A stretch of 64,000 bases of DNA from Roseibium aggregatum IAM 12614. GTDB taxonomy: Bacteria; Pseudomonadota; Alphaproteobacteria; Rhizobiales; Stappiaceae. Under the pieces are notes generated by a model. It was not told the DNA's origin and did not search any database. It worked only from the letters and a program-made list of their open reading frames with translations. The stretch lies in NCBI RefSeq assembly GCF_000168975.1, contig NZ_AAUW01000015.1, forward strand, positions 62,001 to 126,000. Direction: 5' to 3'. The translations under genes were made by a program, and so were the position numbers. Within the stretch, counting starts at the first letter, position 1. Each line of letters begins with the position of its first letter. Positions 1 to 8,219 of this stretch are shown here, piece after piece.

Positions 1-317
1 AGCTTGTCGATGGTCGACGTCACCTTCTTTTTGGGCAGACCTCGATTGCGCACGAACGACGGCAGCCAGATGGCGGATCTGCCGACAACGAGCTGGCCTG
101 CCACCAGAAACGTCAACGTGGTGAGAACGATAGGAACGCCCGGAATGGCTCCGATGGGAGAAATCATCACCAGAGCCGGCAGAAACAGCAAAGGGCCCGC
201 CGCACGGCTGCCGGACGCCTTCAGCAGCGAGCCGACGTCGGCCTTGCCTTCCTCTTCGATTTCGTCTTCCCAGTTGGTGAGAACGCCTTTGATTGTCTTT
301 GCCTGATCGGATGCCAT
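1..317 (-). CDS. exoD: ExoD family exopolysaccharide synthesis protein, N-terminal part
   Basis: About 105 residues are visible and the 3' end lies outside the window. The start ATG (315-317) follows AAGGAG. The N-terminus is polar and acidic (MASDQAKTIKGVLTNWEDEI), followed by the family core GPLLFLPALVMISPIGAIPG and a second hydrophobic stretch (TTLTFLVAGQLVVG). This pattern of short membrane segments around PIGAIPGVP is typical of ExoD proteins (about 200 aa), inner-membrane proteins linked to exopolysaccharide production and alkali tolerance in rhizobia. The exact biochemical role is not known in the family. The gene reads off the left edge, so its downstream neighbour cannot be seen. Confidence 0.85.
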   Translation of the reverse strand, partial: MASDQAKTIKGVLTNWEDEIEEEGKADVGSLLKASGSRAAGPLLFLPALVMISPIGAIPGVPIVLTTLTFLVAGQLVVGRSAIWLPSFVRNRGLPKKKVTSTIDK

Positions 318-392
318 TTCGGAACTCCTTCAGTTGGACCTGACTTTCAGCCTGCAGGCACTTGTCCGGCGGCAACAGGCGCAGAAAACGCA

Positions 393-420
393 AAAAGGGC
401 CGGCAAAGCCGACCCTTCTT
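393..420 (-). terminator. Rho-independent terminator after the DUF992 gene
   Basis: On the minus strand a stem of AAGGGTCGGC pairing with GCCGGCCCTT (one wobble or mismatch) closes a short TTT loop and is followed by a T-run (TTTTTG). It lies about 20 nt past the stop at 439 and before exoD, so it ends the DUF992 transcript. Confidence 0.7.
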
Positions 421-438
421 GACGTCATGTCACTTGGT

Positions 439-924
439 TCACTTGATTGCTTTCAGCGAAAGCTGGCTGATGCCAAGAGTAATGTTGGTGCCCGTCTGGC
501 TTTCCACGCTCAGCGGGTTCAGCGCAATCGACTTGTCGAAGCCGCCGATAAGGGCATTGGCCTTCAGGCCCGCACCAAGGCTGGCACCTGCGGTCACACC
601 GCCGTATTCGCCTTCAAGAGCACCGACTTCCAGGTCGGCAGTCGGGGCAACAACACCCCAGATCAGCGTGGCCGAGTCGGTCGTACCGATATCAAGCCCG
701 AATTCGCTCACGGTCGCCGTGTAGTAGCCGGTAGCGCCACTGCCGGCCCGGTCGAACGTGCAGTTCATGATGGCCTTGGAACCGACGATGAAATTGGTTT
801 CCTGCTCGACAACGCAGGTCAGTTTTCCGACCTCAACGCCCGCAGGCTTGTCCTGAGCCATGACAGGGGACGCAAGAAGCGTGGCACCGGTAAGCATCAG
901 GGCGAGTTTCGTAAACCGTTTCAT
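439..924 (-). CDS. Secreted DUF992 domain protein
   Basis: A 161-aa protein of unknown function. I chose the ATG at 924 because GAAGGAG lies just upstream and the protein then begins with a clean signal peptide (MKRFTKLALMLTGATLLAS, cleavage near PVMAQD); a longer frame to 1011 adds an unlikely polar leader. The mature part matches DUF992: an early cysteine in GKLTCVVEQETNFIVGS, a second Cys in IMNCTFDR, and Gly/Ala-rich beta-strand segments ending in NITLGISQLSLKAIK. DUF992 proteins are small periplasmic or outer-membrane-associated proteins common in Rhizobiales. It appears monocistronic with its own terminator. Confidence 0.85.
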   Translation of the reverse strand: MKRFTKLALMLTGATLLASPVMAQDKPAGVEVGKLTCVVEQETNFIVGSKAIMNCTFDRAGSGATGYYTATVSEFGLDIGTTDSATLIWGVVAPTADLEVGALEGEYGGVTAGASLGAGLKANALIGGFDKSIALNPLSVESQTGTNITLGISQLSLKAIK

Positions 925-1032
925 CAATGTCTCCTTCGTGTAAGAGCCTTCCGGAATACTCCGGTCCGCCTTCATCACGGTGGAAACGTCTGCCTCGTCA
1001 GTCAGTTCCAAAATAATTCTACGGATGTCCCG

Positions 1033-2316
1033 TCAGCGCATGGCCATCGGCAGATAAAGGGCAATCTGCGGCAGGGCAATCAGCGCCGCGACCATGGCCA
1101 GCATCGCCAGCACATAGGGAATGGCTCCCAGCATCACCTCGGCAATGGATCCGCCGCGCCGCGCACTCTGGACAACGAAGAGATTGAGCCCCACCGGCGG
1201 TGTGATCAGCGCCATCTCGATCAGCACGATCATCAGGATGCCGAACCAGACCGGATCATAGCCCAGACTGATGACGATCGGCACCACGATCGGGATGGTG
1301 ATGACCATCAGCGACAGGGTCTCGATGAAAAAGCCGAGCACGATATACATCGCAACGATCACCAGCAGCGTCTGCAAGGGACCAAAACCGAGCCCTTCTA
1401 GGAAACCACGCAGCTCCTGCGACAGGCCGGCGGCCGAAAGCGTGAAGTTGAGAAACGACGCCCCGATCACCACCAGCATGATCATGGCCGTGACCCGCAC
1501 GGTGCCGATGAGCGCTTCACCGATCATGCGCGTGTTCAGCCCGCCAAAGAGCGCGGCAATTGCCAGTGCCCCGGCAACCCCGACAGAGGCCGCTTCGGTC
1601 GGTGTCGCCCAGCCTTTGTAGATCGAGCCGATGATGGCACTGAACAGAAGAATGATCGGCAGAAGGTCTGCCAGCCCGAGCAGCATTTCCCGAAAGGGGA
1701 ACGTCCGCCGTTCCCCGCCAAGCTTCGGATTGACCAGGCAGACCGCCGCGGTGACCGCCAGAAAGGCCAGCGCCAGCAGGATACCCGGCAGAAGCCCCGC
1801 GAGAAAAAGCTGGGGGATCGAGGTCTGAGTCAGAAAACCATAGACGATCAGGTTGATCGACGGCGGGATCATGATCCCGAGCGTTCCCCCAGCGGCAATC
1901 GCACCGGAAAAGAGCTTCGGGTCGTAGCCCAGCCTATCAGCCTGCGGCATGGCCACCGTCGCAACGGTCGCGGCTGTTGCCACCGACGAGCCGGATGTGG
2001 CCGAGAACATGGTGGCGGTCGCCACATTGGCATGCACCAGCCCTCCAGGCAGCCAGGAGACCCAGCGGTCGAGCGCCGAGTAGGTTCGTGCGGCGATGCC
2101 GGTGCGCACCAGGATCTCGCCCAGCAGCACGAAGAACGGAATGGCGATCAGCGCCGCATTTTCCGACGTCGACCAGACCATCGAGCCGAGGCCGCGCGTC
2201 AGCGGAAACGCACTGAAGAACTGGTCGATGCCGAAACCCAGCAGGAACAGCACGATGCCGACAGGAATGGAAAGGCTGAGGAGGCCGAGAAGGCCGACGG
2301 AAACGAAGGAAAGCAT
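1033..2316 (-). CDS. dctM: TRAP transporter large permease (DctM)
   Basis: A 427-aa integral membrane protein of the ion-transporter superfamily that carries the Na+-driven transport step of a TRAP importer. The sequence is a run of about 12 hydrophobic segments with the DctM pattern: N-terminal SIPVGIVLFLLGFG, IPFFVLLGEILVRTG, GGTLGIMIPPSINLIVYG and, near the C-terminus, LITPPVGLNLFVVQS. Its start overlaps the dctQ stop in a TGATG junction, so translation is coupled. With dctQ and dctP upstream it forms a complete TRAP system. The ligand cannot be read from the permease. Confidence 0.95.
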   Translation of the reverse strand: MLSFVSVGLLGLLSLSIPVGIVLFLLGFGIDQFFSAFPLTRGLGSMVWSTSENAALIAIPFFVLLGEILVRTGIAARTYSALDRWVSWLPGGLVHANVATATMFSATSGSSVATAATVATVAMPQADRLGYDPKLFSGAIAAGGTLGIMIPPSINLIVYGFLTQTSIPQLFLAGLLPGILLALAFLAVTAAVCLVNPKLGGERRTFPFREMLLGLADLLPIILLFSAIIGSIYKGWATPTEAASVGVAGALAIAALFGGLNTRMIGEALIGTVRVTAMIMLVVIGASFLNFTLSAAGLSQELRGFLEGLGFGPLQTLLVIVAMYIVLGFFIETLSLMVITIPIVVPIVISLGYDPVWFGILMIVLIEMALITPPVGLNLFVVQSARRGGSIAEVMLGAIPYVLAMLAMVAALIALPQIALYLPMAMR

Positions 2317-2864
2317 CAGGCCGTCTCCCCTTCCGGAAAAGCGCCGATGGCCTGTTCGGATTTGGTAAAGTCACCTCGCAGAACCAGCAGCACACCGGCA
2401 ACAAAGGTCAGCCAAGCGGTGACGGCGAACCAGACCCACCCGGCGAACCAGGGCAGTTGCACCAGCGCGAGCGGCGTTTCCAGAGGCGTATTCGCCCTTG
2501 AGGAATTGCGCAGGGTCGTCTCCACCACCGGCCAGCACTTCAGCGCGACGATGGAGACGGTCGAGGACAGGGCGAAGATCGACAGAAGATCCAGCACCGC
2601 CCGCCATTTCGGCAGACCGACCGAACGGCGCAGGAAATCGATCCGGATATGCGACAGTTCGCTCAATCCGAAAGCCATGCCCCAGGCCGTGCCGATGGCC
2701 ATCACATAGCCGGAGATTTCGTCGGTGCCGCCGAAGGAGGCACCGACACGGCGGAGACAGATATCAATCAGAACAAGACCTGCACAGGTGAGGAACAGAA
2801 CGCCGACCGAAATCGCTATCGTCCGGTTGATCCTCGACAGGATTGACAGGAGTTTCTCCGCCAC
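2316..2864 (-). CDS. dctQ: TRAP transporter small permease (DctQ)
   Basis: A 182-aa four-helix membrane protein. Hydrophobic segments are visible near residues 15-35, 50-65, 90-110 and 130-160, with the DctQ-type RIDFLRRSVGLP loop after helix 2. DctQ supports DctM structurally at the inner membrane. It lies 18 nt downstream of the dctP stop and overlaps dctM by one base. The C-terminal tail is polar and acidic. Length is normal for the family (about 160-200 aa). Confidence 0.92.
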   Translation of the reverse strand: MAEKLLSILSRINRTIAISVGVLFLTCAGLVLIDICLRRVGASFGGTDEISGYVMAIGTAWGMAFGLSELSHIRIDFLRRSVGLPKWRAVLDLLSIFALSSTVSIVALKCWPVVETTLRNSSRANTPLETPLALVQLPWFAGWVWFAVTAWLTFVAGVLLVLRGDFTKSEQAIGAFPEGETA

Positions 2865-2882
2865 CTCGATGTCTCCCGGGTT

Positions 2883-3920
2883 CTAGTTGGTCTTGATCTG
2901 CACACCGACGACGGTGCCGGCACTTTCGTTCCAGCGCGCGGCCCAGTCACCACCGGCCCGCTCTGCCCATTCCGGCAGAACATCGGTTTCCAGGATCTGC
3001 CGTGCCCGCTCGATGTCGCCGTCGCTGGCTTCGACCAGAACCATGTCCCGCACCTCGCCCGAGGCGCATTCGCCCTTGCCGGTCAGGCAGGCGATGTCGT
3101 TGGTCAGCGCACCTTCTGCCGATGCCCAGGCGGGGGCTTCGAACTTCTCGGCAATTTCCTTCTGGATCAGGGCCTGGGTCTCCCCGGAAAGGGAATTCCA
3201 CTTGTCGAGATTGATCGCCGTCACCACCGGATCCCAGCCGCCCAGCGGGATCGGAAGCAGATGCGTGCTGACTTCCCACCAACCGGCGCTGTAGCCCGAG
3301 CCCGCCCCGGTCACCGCACAATCGACGACGCCTTTCTGCAGCGCGCCCGGCACCTCGGAAAAGGCAACCGTAATGCCTTCCGCACCGAGCGCTTCCAGGA
3401 ACTTGGCCGTCATGCGGCCGGACGCGCGGATCTTCTTGCCCTTCAGGTCGTCCAGCGAGCCGACTTCAGCGTTGCAGAACACCACCTGCGGCGGATAAGG
3501 CGCAATGGCGAGCACCTTGGAATTGAAGCGTTTCTCGAAAATCTCCTCGACCATCGGCCGGGCAGCGTCGACCGCTGCATGGGCCTTGTCGGCGGACATG
3601 GCCACCAGCGGCACATCGAGGCCTTCCAGTTCAGGCGCATCGGCAACCGCATAGTCGCCCACCGTCATGCCGACGTCGAACACACCCTGGCCAAGCAAGC
3701 GGAACACTTCGCCGACGCCGAGGTTCATCTGGTTATGAGTGGTGACGGTGGTGTTGATGGTGCCGCCGGAGGCTTCGGGCAAGGTGGTCTGCCAGAACGG
3801 CGCCTCATAGTCCTGATGCAGCGGCAGGCTGGACCAGCTACCGACGACAGACAGGTCTTCCGCGGCGGCGGCCGAGGACATGGCAGCACCGGCCATGAGG
3901 AAAGTCAGAATCTTTTTCAT
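2883..3920 (-). CDS. dctP: TRAP transporter substrate-binding protein (DctP)
   Basis: A 345-aa periplasmic protein with a signal peptide (MKKILTFLMAGAAMSSAAAA, cleavage before EDLSVVG). It carries the DctP hallmark region with a conserved arginine (LKGKKIRASGRMTAKFLEALG, near residues 160-180), where the Arg normally binds a carboxylate. EVPGALQKGVVDCAVTG follows as in most family members. It is the upstream member of dctPQM. The adjacent DUF1445 enzyme (26 nt upstream) suggests the ligand is a carboxylate, hydroxy acid or amino-acid derivative; this is inference. Confidence 0.93.
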   Translation of the reverse strand: MKKILTFLMAGAAMSSAAAAEDLSVVGSWSSLPLHQDYEAPFWQTTLPEASGGTINTTVTTHNQMNLGVGEVFRLLGQGVFDVGMTVGDYAVADAPELEGLDVPLVAMSADKAHAAVDAARPMVEEIFEKRFNSKVLAIAPYPPQVVFCNAEVGSLDDLKGKKIRASGRMTAKFLEALGAEGITVAFSEVPGALQKGVVDCAVTGAGSGYSAGWWEVSTHLLPIPLGGWDPVVTAINLDKWNSLSGETQALIQKEIAEKFEAPAWASAEGALTNDIACLTGKGECASGEVRDMVLVEASDGDIERARQILETDVLPEWAERAGGDWAARWNESAGTVVGVQIKTN

Positions 3921-3945
3921 GTGTCCACTCCGTGAAAGTTCGAGC

Positions 3946-4767
3946 TTACTGCGTCTTTTTTGTTATGATTGGAATTTCAGCGTCATCCGGGATGTCCGTG
4001 ATCAGCATGTGTCCCGGTTTGTGGGTAATCAGCAGCGGCAGGGCCGCTTTCTGGATGATGGCCTGGGGCGTCACTCCGCACGCCCAGAAGACGGGCGTAT
4101 ATCCGGCCTCCACCGGCACCGCATCGCCCCAGTCCGGCTTGCCGAGATCGGAAATGCCGATGGCGGCGGGATCACCGATATGCACGGGCGATCCGTGCGC
4201 CAGCGGAAAGCGGGCCGAAATGGCAACCGCGTCCTGCACCCGCTCATCCGGGATCATCCGCATGGAAACCACCATCGCTCCCCGGAACGGCCCGGCCGGT
4301 ATCGTTTCCAGGTTCGAGCGGAACATCGGTACGGTGACATTGCTGGAAATGTGCCAGACGTCGATCCCCGCCTCGATCAGGGCATGTTCGAAAGTGAAGG
4401 AACACCCGAGCGCAAAGGCGACGAGATCGTCGGACCACAAGGCGCTTATGTCCGTCACGGAGCCTTCCAGCCGGCCATCGCGATAGATGTTGTAGGCCGG
4501 AACGTCGGTACGGATATCCAGGCAGTGTCCCAGGGTAAACAGGAGGGGATTTCCCGTGTCCGAAGCACCGATCAGAGGACAGGGTTTGGGATTGCGCTGA
4601 CAGAAGCGCATGAAATCCAGCGCATAGGCCTCCGGAATGATCGCCAGATTTGCCTGAAGCAGGTTCTTGCCGAGCCCAGCCGTGTGCGAGCGATAGCTGC
4701 CGGACCTTATCTGCGCCCGAAGCGTCTCGATGCTTTCCTGCCGAAGGGTTTCATAAGATTGCAGCAC
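3946..4767 (-). CDS. D-glutamate cyclase-like / DUF1445 putative hydro-lyase
   Basis: A 273-aa soluble protein of the YcsI/DUF1445 family; the mammalian relative is D-glutamate cyclase. Visible family motifs are GPFRGAMVVSMRMIP, FPLAHGSPVHIGDPAAIGI and FWACGVTPQ. The start is a GTG at 4765-4767 with GGAGAG in front. It is the first gene of the operon with dctPQM. Family members are annotated either as hydro-lyases or as D-Glu to 5-oxo-D-proline cyclases; bacterial homologues beside TRAP or 5-oxoproline genes are common, but the reaction here is unknown. The 73-nt AT-rich gap to the LysR gene probably holds the operon promoter. Confidence 0.88.
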   Translation of the reverse strand: MLQSYETLRQESIETLRAQIRSGSYRSHTAGLGKNLLQANLAIIPEAYALDFMRFCQRNPKPCPLIGASDTGNPLLFTLGHCLDIRTDVPAYNIYRDGRLEGSVTDISALWSDDLVAFALGCSFTFEHALIEAGIDVWHISSNVTVPMFRSNLETIPAGPFRGAMVVSMRMIPDERVQDAVAISARFPLAHGSPVHIGDPAAIGISDLGKPDWGDAVPVEAGYTPVFWACGVTPQAIIQKAALPLLITHKPGHMLITDIPDDAEIPIITKKTQ

Positions 4768-4840
4768 TGGGGCTCTCCTCCATTGGAGAAAGGCTCCTGC
4801 ATTGCGGTTATAAACTCAAATTGAATGATTTTAGCGGATC

Positions 4841-5749
4841 TTATAAATTATTTTTATATCCTGAGTAAGCGACCGCAACCTCCAGCGCCTTCTTCGCCGC
4901 AGCCGCCACGATGTGGCTGCGCGGGTCACCGAGATAGCTTGCGGAGAACCTCAGGGCGTCCGGCACCCATCCCGGATCGAACTCGACGATCCGTCCGCCA
5001 TCGACATAGGGCCGTGCCAGCGCCTTCGGCAACGCCGCGACCCCGAGCCCTGCTTCCACCAGCCGGAAACAGGCCGAAAGCGACGACGACGGAAACATCT
5101 GCACGTCCGGAGCTACCCGTTCGAACAACAGCGTTTTCAGTTCGCGGTAGGGGCGCGTGTGCCTTGCGTAGGTGATCACCGGCTTCTCCCGCAGAAGCGC
5201 TACGGCGTCCTCTCCTTCAGCCGGGCTATCCGCCGCCACATACCAGCCGAGATCGAAGCCGGGCAACTCGATATTGTCGACCGAATATTCAGATATCGGT
5301 CCCAGCAGCAAGGCCAGATCGATTTCCCGGTCGAGCAGCCCCGCCCTCAGGTTCACCGAGATATCGACGTTGATTTCCACGATGAGGTTCGGAAAATCGG
5401 CCCGCAGCGCGGCAACCAGATCCGGCAGCCAGCACTGCGCGATGGTTTCGGACGCACCGATGCGCAGATGCCGATCTATGCCCTCACGGGAGACCACCGT
5501 CTCCTCGACCTTGTCCGACAGCCGCTCGAACTGCTCGGCGAACGTCTGCAGCAGCTCACCGCGCTTGGTCAGCTTCAGCCTGCCGGGAGAACGCTCGAAC
5601 AACTCGGTGCCCAGCGCCTCTTCCAACCGCTTGATCCGCGTCGTCACCGCCGGCTGGGTCAGGTTCAAACTGCCCGCCGCCTTGTTGACGCCGCCATGGC
5701 GGACAACGGCCAGAAAGGCCCTGAGCTGTTCGAGATTGAGCGGATGCAT
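4841..5749 (-). CDS. LysR family transcriptional regulator
   Basis: A 302-aa regulator. The N-terminal winged helix-turn-helix is clear (LEQLRAFLAVVRHGGVNKAA, then LNLTQPAVTTRIKRLEEALG and LFERSPGRLKLTKRGELL), followed by a LysR substrate domain of about 200 residues. It lies upstream of the DUF1445-dctPQM operon and in the same orientation, which is unusual since LysR genes are more often divergent, yet it is the only regulator nearby. It probably controls that transporter in response to the TRAP substrate or its product. No clear T-N11-A operator could be assigned. Confidence 0.93.
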   Translation of the reverse strand: MHPLNLEQLRAFLAVVRHGGVNKAAGSLNLTQPAVTTRIKRLEEALGTELFERSPGRLKLTKRGELLQTFAEQFERLSDKVEETVVSREGIDRHLRIGASETIAQCWLPDLVAALRADFPNLIVEINVDISVNLRAGLLDREIDLALLLGPISEYSVDNIELPGFDLGWYVAADSPAEGEDAVALLREKPVITYARHTRPYRELKTLLFERVAPDVQMFPSSSLSACFRLVEAGLGVAALPKALARPYVDGGRIVEFDPGWVPDALRFSASYLGDPRSHIVAAAAKKALEVAVAYSGYKNNL

Positions 5750-5874
5750 GAAAGGTCCCGGCGTGATCGGTTTGGGCTAGTTTGCGCGAAGCTGCGGAGA
5801 TTGCAAAGCTTTCGGGAAAAGACCGGGTGCGACAGACCCCAGCAACCTCACCCCCTGCGCAGCGTCCTCCCGTC

Positions 5875-5899
5875 TCCCCCGCATGCGGACAGCGGGGGA
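5875..5899. other. Inverted repeat between LysR and acyl-CoA dehydrogenase genes
   Basis: TCCCCCGC and GCGGGGGA form an 8-bp perfect stem with a 9-nt loop. It lies past the stop of the acyl-CoA dehydrogenase gene when read on the minus strand, but no T-run follows. It may be a weak terminator or an mRNA 3'-end stabiliser. Confidence 0.4.
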
Positions 5900-5962
5900 T
5901 GCACCTCTGCAAAACATTTTTGGTGCGACTGCCGAAACTCTGTCCCTGTGTCTTGAGGAAGA

Positions 5963-7537
5963 TCAGGCGCTCAGAGCCAGTTCGGATCGTGCCAGCACTT
6001 TCCCGGCCAGACGCCGGATCCGATCCGGCTCCGGATGGTGGTCCGCTTTCTCGGCCATCCGTGCCCACAGGACTTTCAAGAGGGTCGCGCTTGTCACTTT
6101 CATGAAGTCATGCGCCAGAGCGGTCGGATCCTCGCTCTGCAACAATTGCTCGCGCGCATGGCACCAGTGGGCAACCACCTCGCTCAATTGATGATAAGCC
6201 GTGTCGTTGCGCTGGCATTCGGCGCGCAGGAAATCCTCGAAGGCCTTGCCTTCCTTGCCCGGCAGCAGGCGCGTGACCAGCGCCCGTTCGTGAATGGCGT
6301 TGGCGCCTTCATAGATCGCGGTGATCCGCACATCCCGGTAGCACTGCTCCAGGAAATATTCCTTCAGGTAGCCATAACCACCCAGCACCTGCATGCCGAG
6401 TTCGGTTGCCTGCATCCCGGCCTGTGTGCAGAAGGTCTTGGCAATCGGGGTCAGGAATTCCGCCAGGGCCCGGTTCTCGCCCGCCTCGACCGTCACCAGC
6501 GCCAGATGCGCGATGGCCCGGCCACCGAGAGCAAGGGCGTCGATCTCGTCCAGCATGCGCCGGACATCGACATGGCCGTCCAGCGTCACAGGCTTGCCTG
6601 CAGCGTCCCGGCCCTGCTTGCGCTCTGCCGCATAGGCGCTGGCAATGTCCGCGGCGCGGGCGGCATGGGCAACCCCCTGCAAGGCCACGTCCACGCGGGC
6701 GTGGTTCATCATCGTGAACATTGCCTTCAGGCCCTCGCCTTCCCGGCCGATCAGTTCGGCCATGGCCCCGTCGAAGGCAAGCTGGCAGGTGGGGGAGGCA
6801 TGGAGGCCCATCTTTTCCTCGATGCGGGTCACGGTCACCGCATTGCGGCTGCCGTCCGCACGGGTGCACGGGCATAGAAACAGCGACAGGCCCTTCACGC
6901 CCTCGTCCGACGTGCGCGCCAGCACCAGGTGATAGATCTTCTCGCTCATGTCCTGATCGCCGCCGGAAATGAAGATCTTCTCACCGCTGATCGACCAGCC
7001 ATCACCAGCCTGCACAGCCCGGCAGCGGATGCGGGACAGATCGGACCCGGCGTCCGGTTCGGTCAGGCACATGGTGGCCAGCGCTTCACCGGATGCAAAT
7101 TGCGGGATCACCCGTGCCTGCTGATCTTCGGTTCCGAAGGCAAGCAGGGTGCGGGCGGCTCCGGCCGCAAGGCTCGTCACCATCTGCAGACTGTGATTGG
7201 CACCGGTGAAGATCTCCGAAGTGATCGCAAGAGCGCCAGCATCGAGCCCCTGCCCGCCAAGCTGTTCCGGGATCGTCAGCCCCGGCCAGCCCTGCTCCGC
7301 ATAGGCGGCATAGGCCTCGCGGAACCCGTCCGGCATCTGCACCCGCCCCTCCACCAGCCGGCAGCCCTGGCTGTCGCCCGGTTCGTTCAAGGGGGCCAGC
7401 TGCTCCTCGGCGAAGGCGGCGAAATGACCGCCGATCTCGGCGGCAAGCTCTGCATCGAAGTCCGGCAGATCCGCCGCCCCGGCAACATAGGTCAGGCAGA
7501 ACAGGATATCGTCAAGCGGTGCGGCAAAGGGTTTCAT
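5963..7537 (-). CDS. Acyl-CoA dehydrogenase
   Basis: A 524-aa FAD-dependent acyl-CoA dehydrogenase that would put a 2,3-double bond into an acyl-CoA. Family marks: MCLTEPDAGSDLSRIRCRA (FAD/substrate loop), EKIFISGGDQDM, EEKMGLHASPTCQLAFD, QVLGGYGYLKEY, and RITAIYEGANAIHERAL, whose Glu sits where catalytic Glu residues of FadE/DmdC-type enzymes lie. Placed at the 3' end of the hydroxycinnamate cluster, it could desaturate dihydro-hydroxycinnamoyl-CoA, as proposed for actinobacterial phenylpropionate clusters. A 106-bp RIME repeat separates it from the DUF3237 gene, so it may be transcribed separately. The ribosome-binding site is weak. Confidence 0.9.
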   Translation of the reverse strand: MKPFAAPLDDILFCLTYVAGAADLPDFDAELAAEIGGHFAAFAEEQLAPLNEPGDSQGCRLVEGRVQMPDGFREAYAAYAEQGWPGLTIPEQLGGQGLDAGALAITSEIFTGANHSLQMVTSLAAGAARTLLAFGTEDQQARVIPQFASGEALATMCLTEPDAGSDLSRIRCRAVQAGDGWSISGEKIFISGGDQDMSEKIYHLVLARTSDEGVKGLSLFLCPCTRADGSRNAVTVTRIEEKMGLHASPTCQLAFDGAMAELIGREGEGLKAMFTMMNHARVDVALQGVAHAARAADIASAYAAERKQGRDAAGKPVTLDGHVDVRRMLDEIDALALGGRAIAHLALVTVEAGENRALAEFLTPIAKTFCTQAGMQATELGMQVLGGYGYLKEYFLEQCYRDVRITAIYEGANAIHERALVTRLLPGKEGKAFEDFLRAECQRNDTAYHQLSEVVAHWCHAREQLLQSEDPTALAHDFMKVTSATLLKVLWARMAEKADHHPEPDRIRRLAGKVLARSELALSA

Positions 7538-7588
7538 GGGCTACAGGCTTTCAAAGGAACGGCGATACGGCAGTTGCTGCAAATTCCC

Positions 7589-7694
7589 CCTCATCCTGAG
7601 GAGGGCGCCAGCCCGTCTCGAAGGATGGGCGGCAAACTCCTGCGCAAGCGGCCCATCCTTCGAGACGGACCTGAAGGTCCTCCTCAGGATGAGG
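7589..7694. repeat. RIME-type mosaic palindrome, copy A
   Basis: A 106-bp element with outer arms CCTCATCCTGAGGAGG and TCCTCAGGATGAGG and inner arms CCGTCTCGAAGGATGGGC and GCCCATCCTTCGAGACGG, so almost the whole element can fold as one long interrupted hairpin. It closely matches the copies at 31936-32043 and 57598-57704. The form fits the Rhizobium intergenic mosaic elements (RIME), short non-coding repeats found between genes in Hyphomicrobiales. It sits between the acyl-CoA dehydrogenase start and the DUF3237 stop. Confidence 0.85.
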
Positions 7695-7763
7695 AGATCG
7701 GTGATCGAGGACTTTGTTTCGGGATGTTTGGAGAGCCCGGACATCACAACCTCACTCCCGCCC

Positions 7764-8219
7764 TCACCCCACCTGGAACAATGACACCAGCACGGCGGAC
7801 GCCAGGCGGTGGCCGGTGCCAAGGAAAAGTGTACGGTTGACCCAGTCATAACGCGGATCTCCCGTTTCCAGCCTTGCCACCGTGCGGAAGTAATAGAGCG
7901 ACGGGTCGACATCCTCGCCGCGGGCGAGCGCCTGAAGAACTTCCTGCGGGCCATGGCGCACGCCCTTGTTGATGATCTCGATCACCACGCCGTCGTCTGT
8001 CTCAAAGGCATAGCGGGTGTCGATATCGGCCGAACCGTCTGCCAGGATGGTCTGCCAGTCGGCGCCCATGTCGAGCACCGTTCCGGACACCTGACCGCTC
8101 ACCCGACCACCGATGATCGGGATGATCCGCCGCGTTCCCGCCCTGCCCTGTCCCATTTCCCGGACAGGGCCCAGTTCGACTTCAAGGTCGCAGAAATGGG
8201 TGAGCTCCGGCGTGATCAT
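7764..8219 (-). CDS. DUF3237 (UPF0311) family protein
   Basis: A 151-aa small soluble protein. Family pattern: GRRIIPIIGGRVSG-like stretch (TRRIIPIIGGRVSGQVSGTV), LADGSADIDTRYAFETDDG, and the C-terminal YYFRTVARLETGDPRYDWVN. DUF3237 proteins are beta-barrel-like; many lie in aromatic-acid and acyl-CoA gene clusters but no reaction is established. The start overlaps the amidohydrolase stop by 4 nt (ATGA), so the two are co-translated. A role in handling the aromatic CoA intermediate or product is inference. Confidence 0.9.
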   Translation of the reverse strand: MITPELTHFCDLEVELGPVREMGQGRAGTRRIIPIIGGRVSGQVSGTVLDMGADWQTILADGSADIDTRYAFETDDGVVIEIINKGVRHGPQEVLQALARGEDVDPSLYYFRTVARLETGDPRYDWVNRTLFLGTGHRLASAVLVSLFQVG

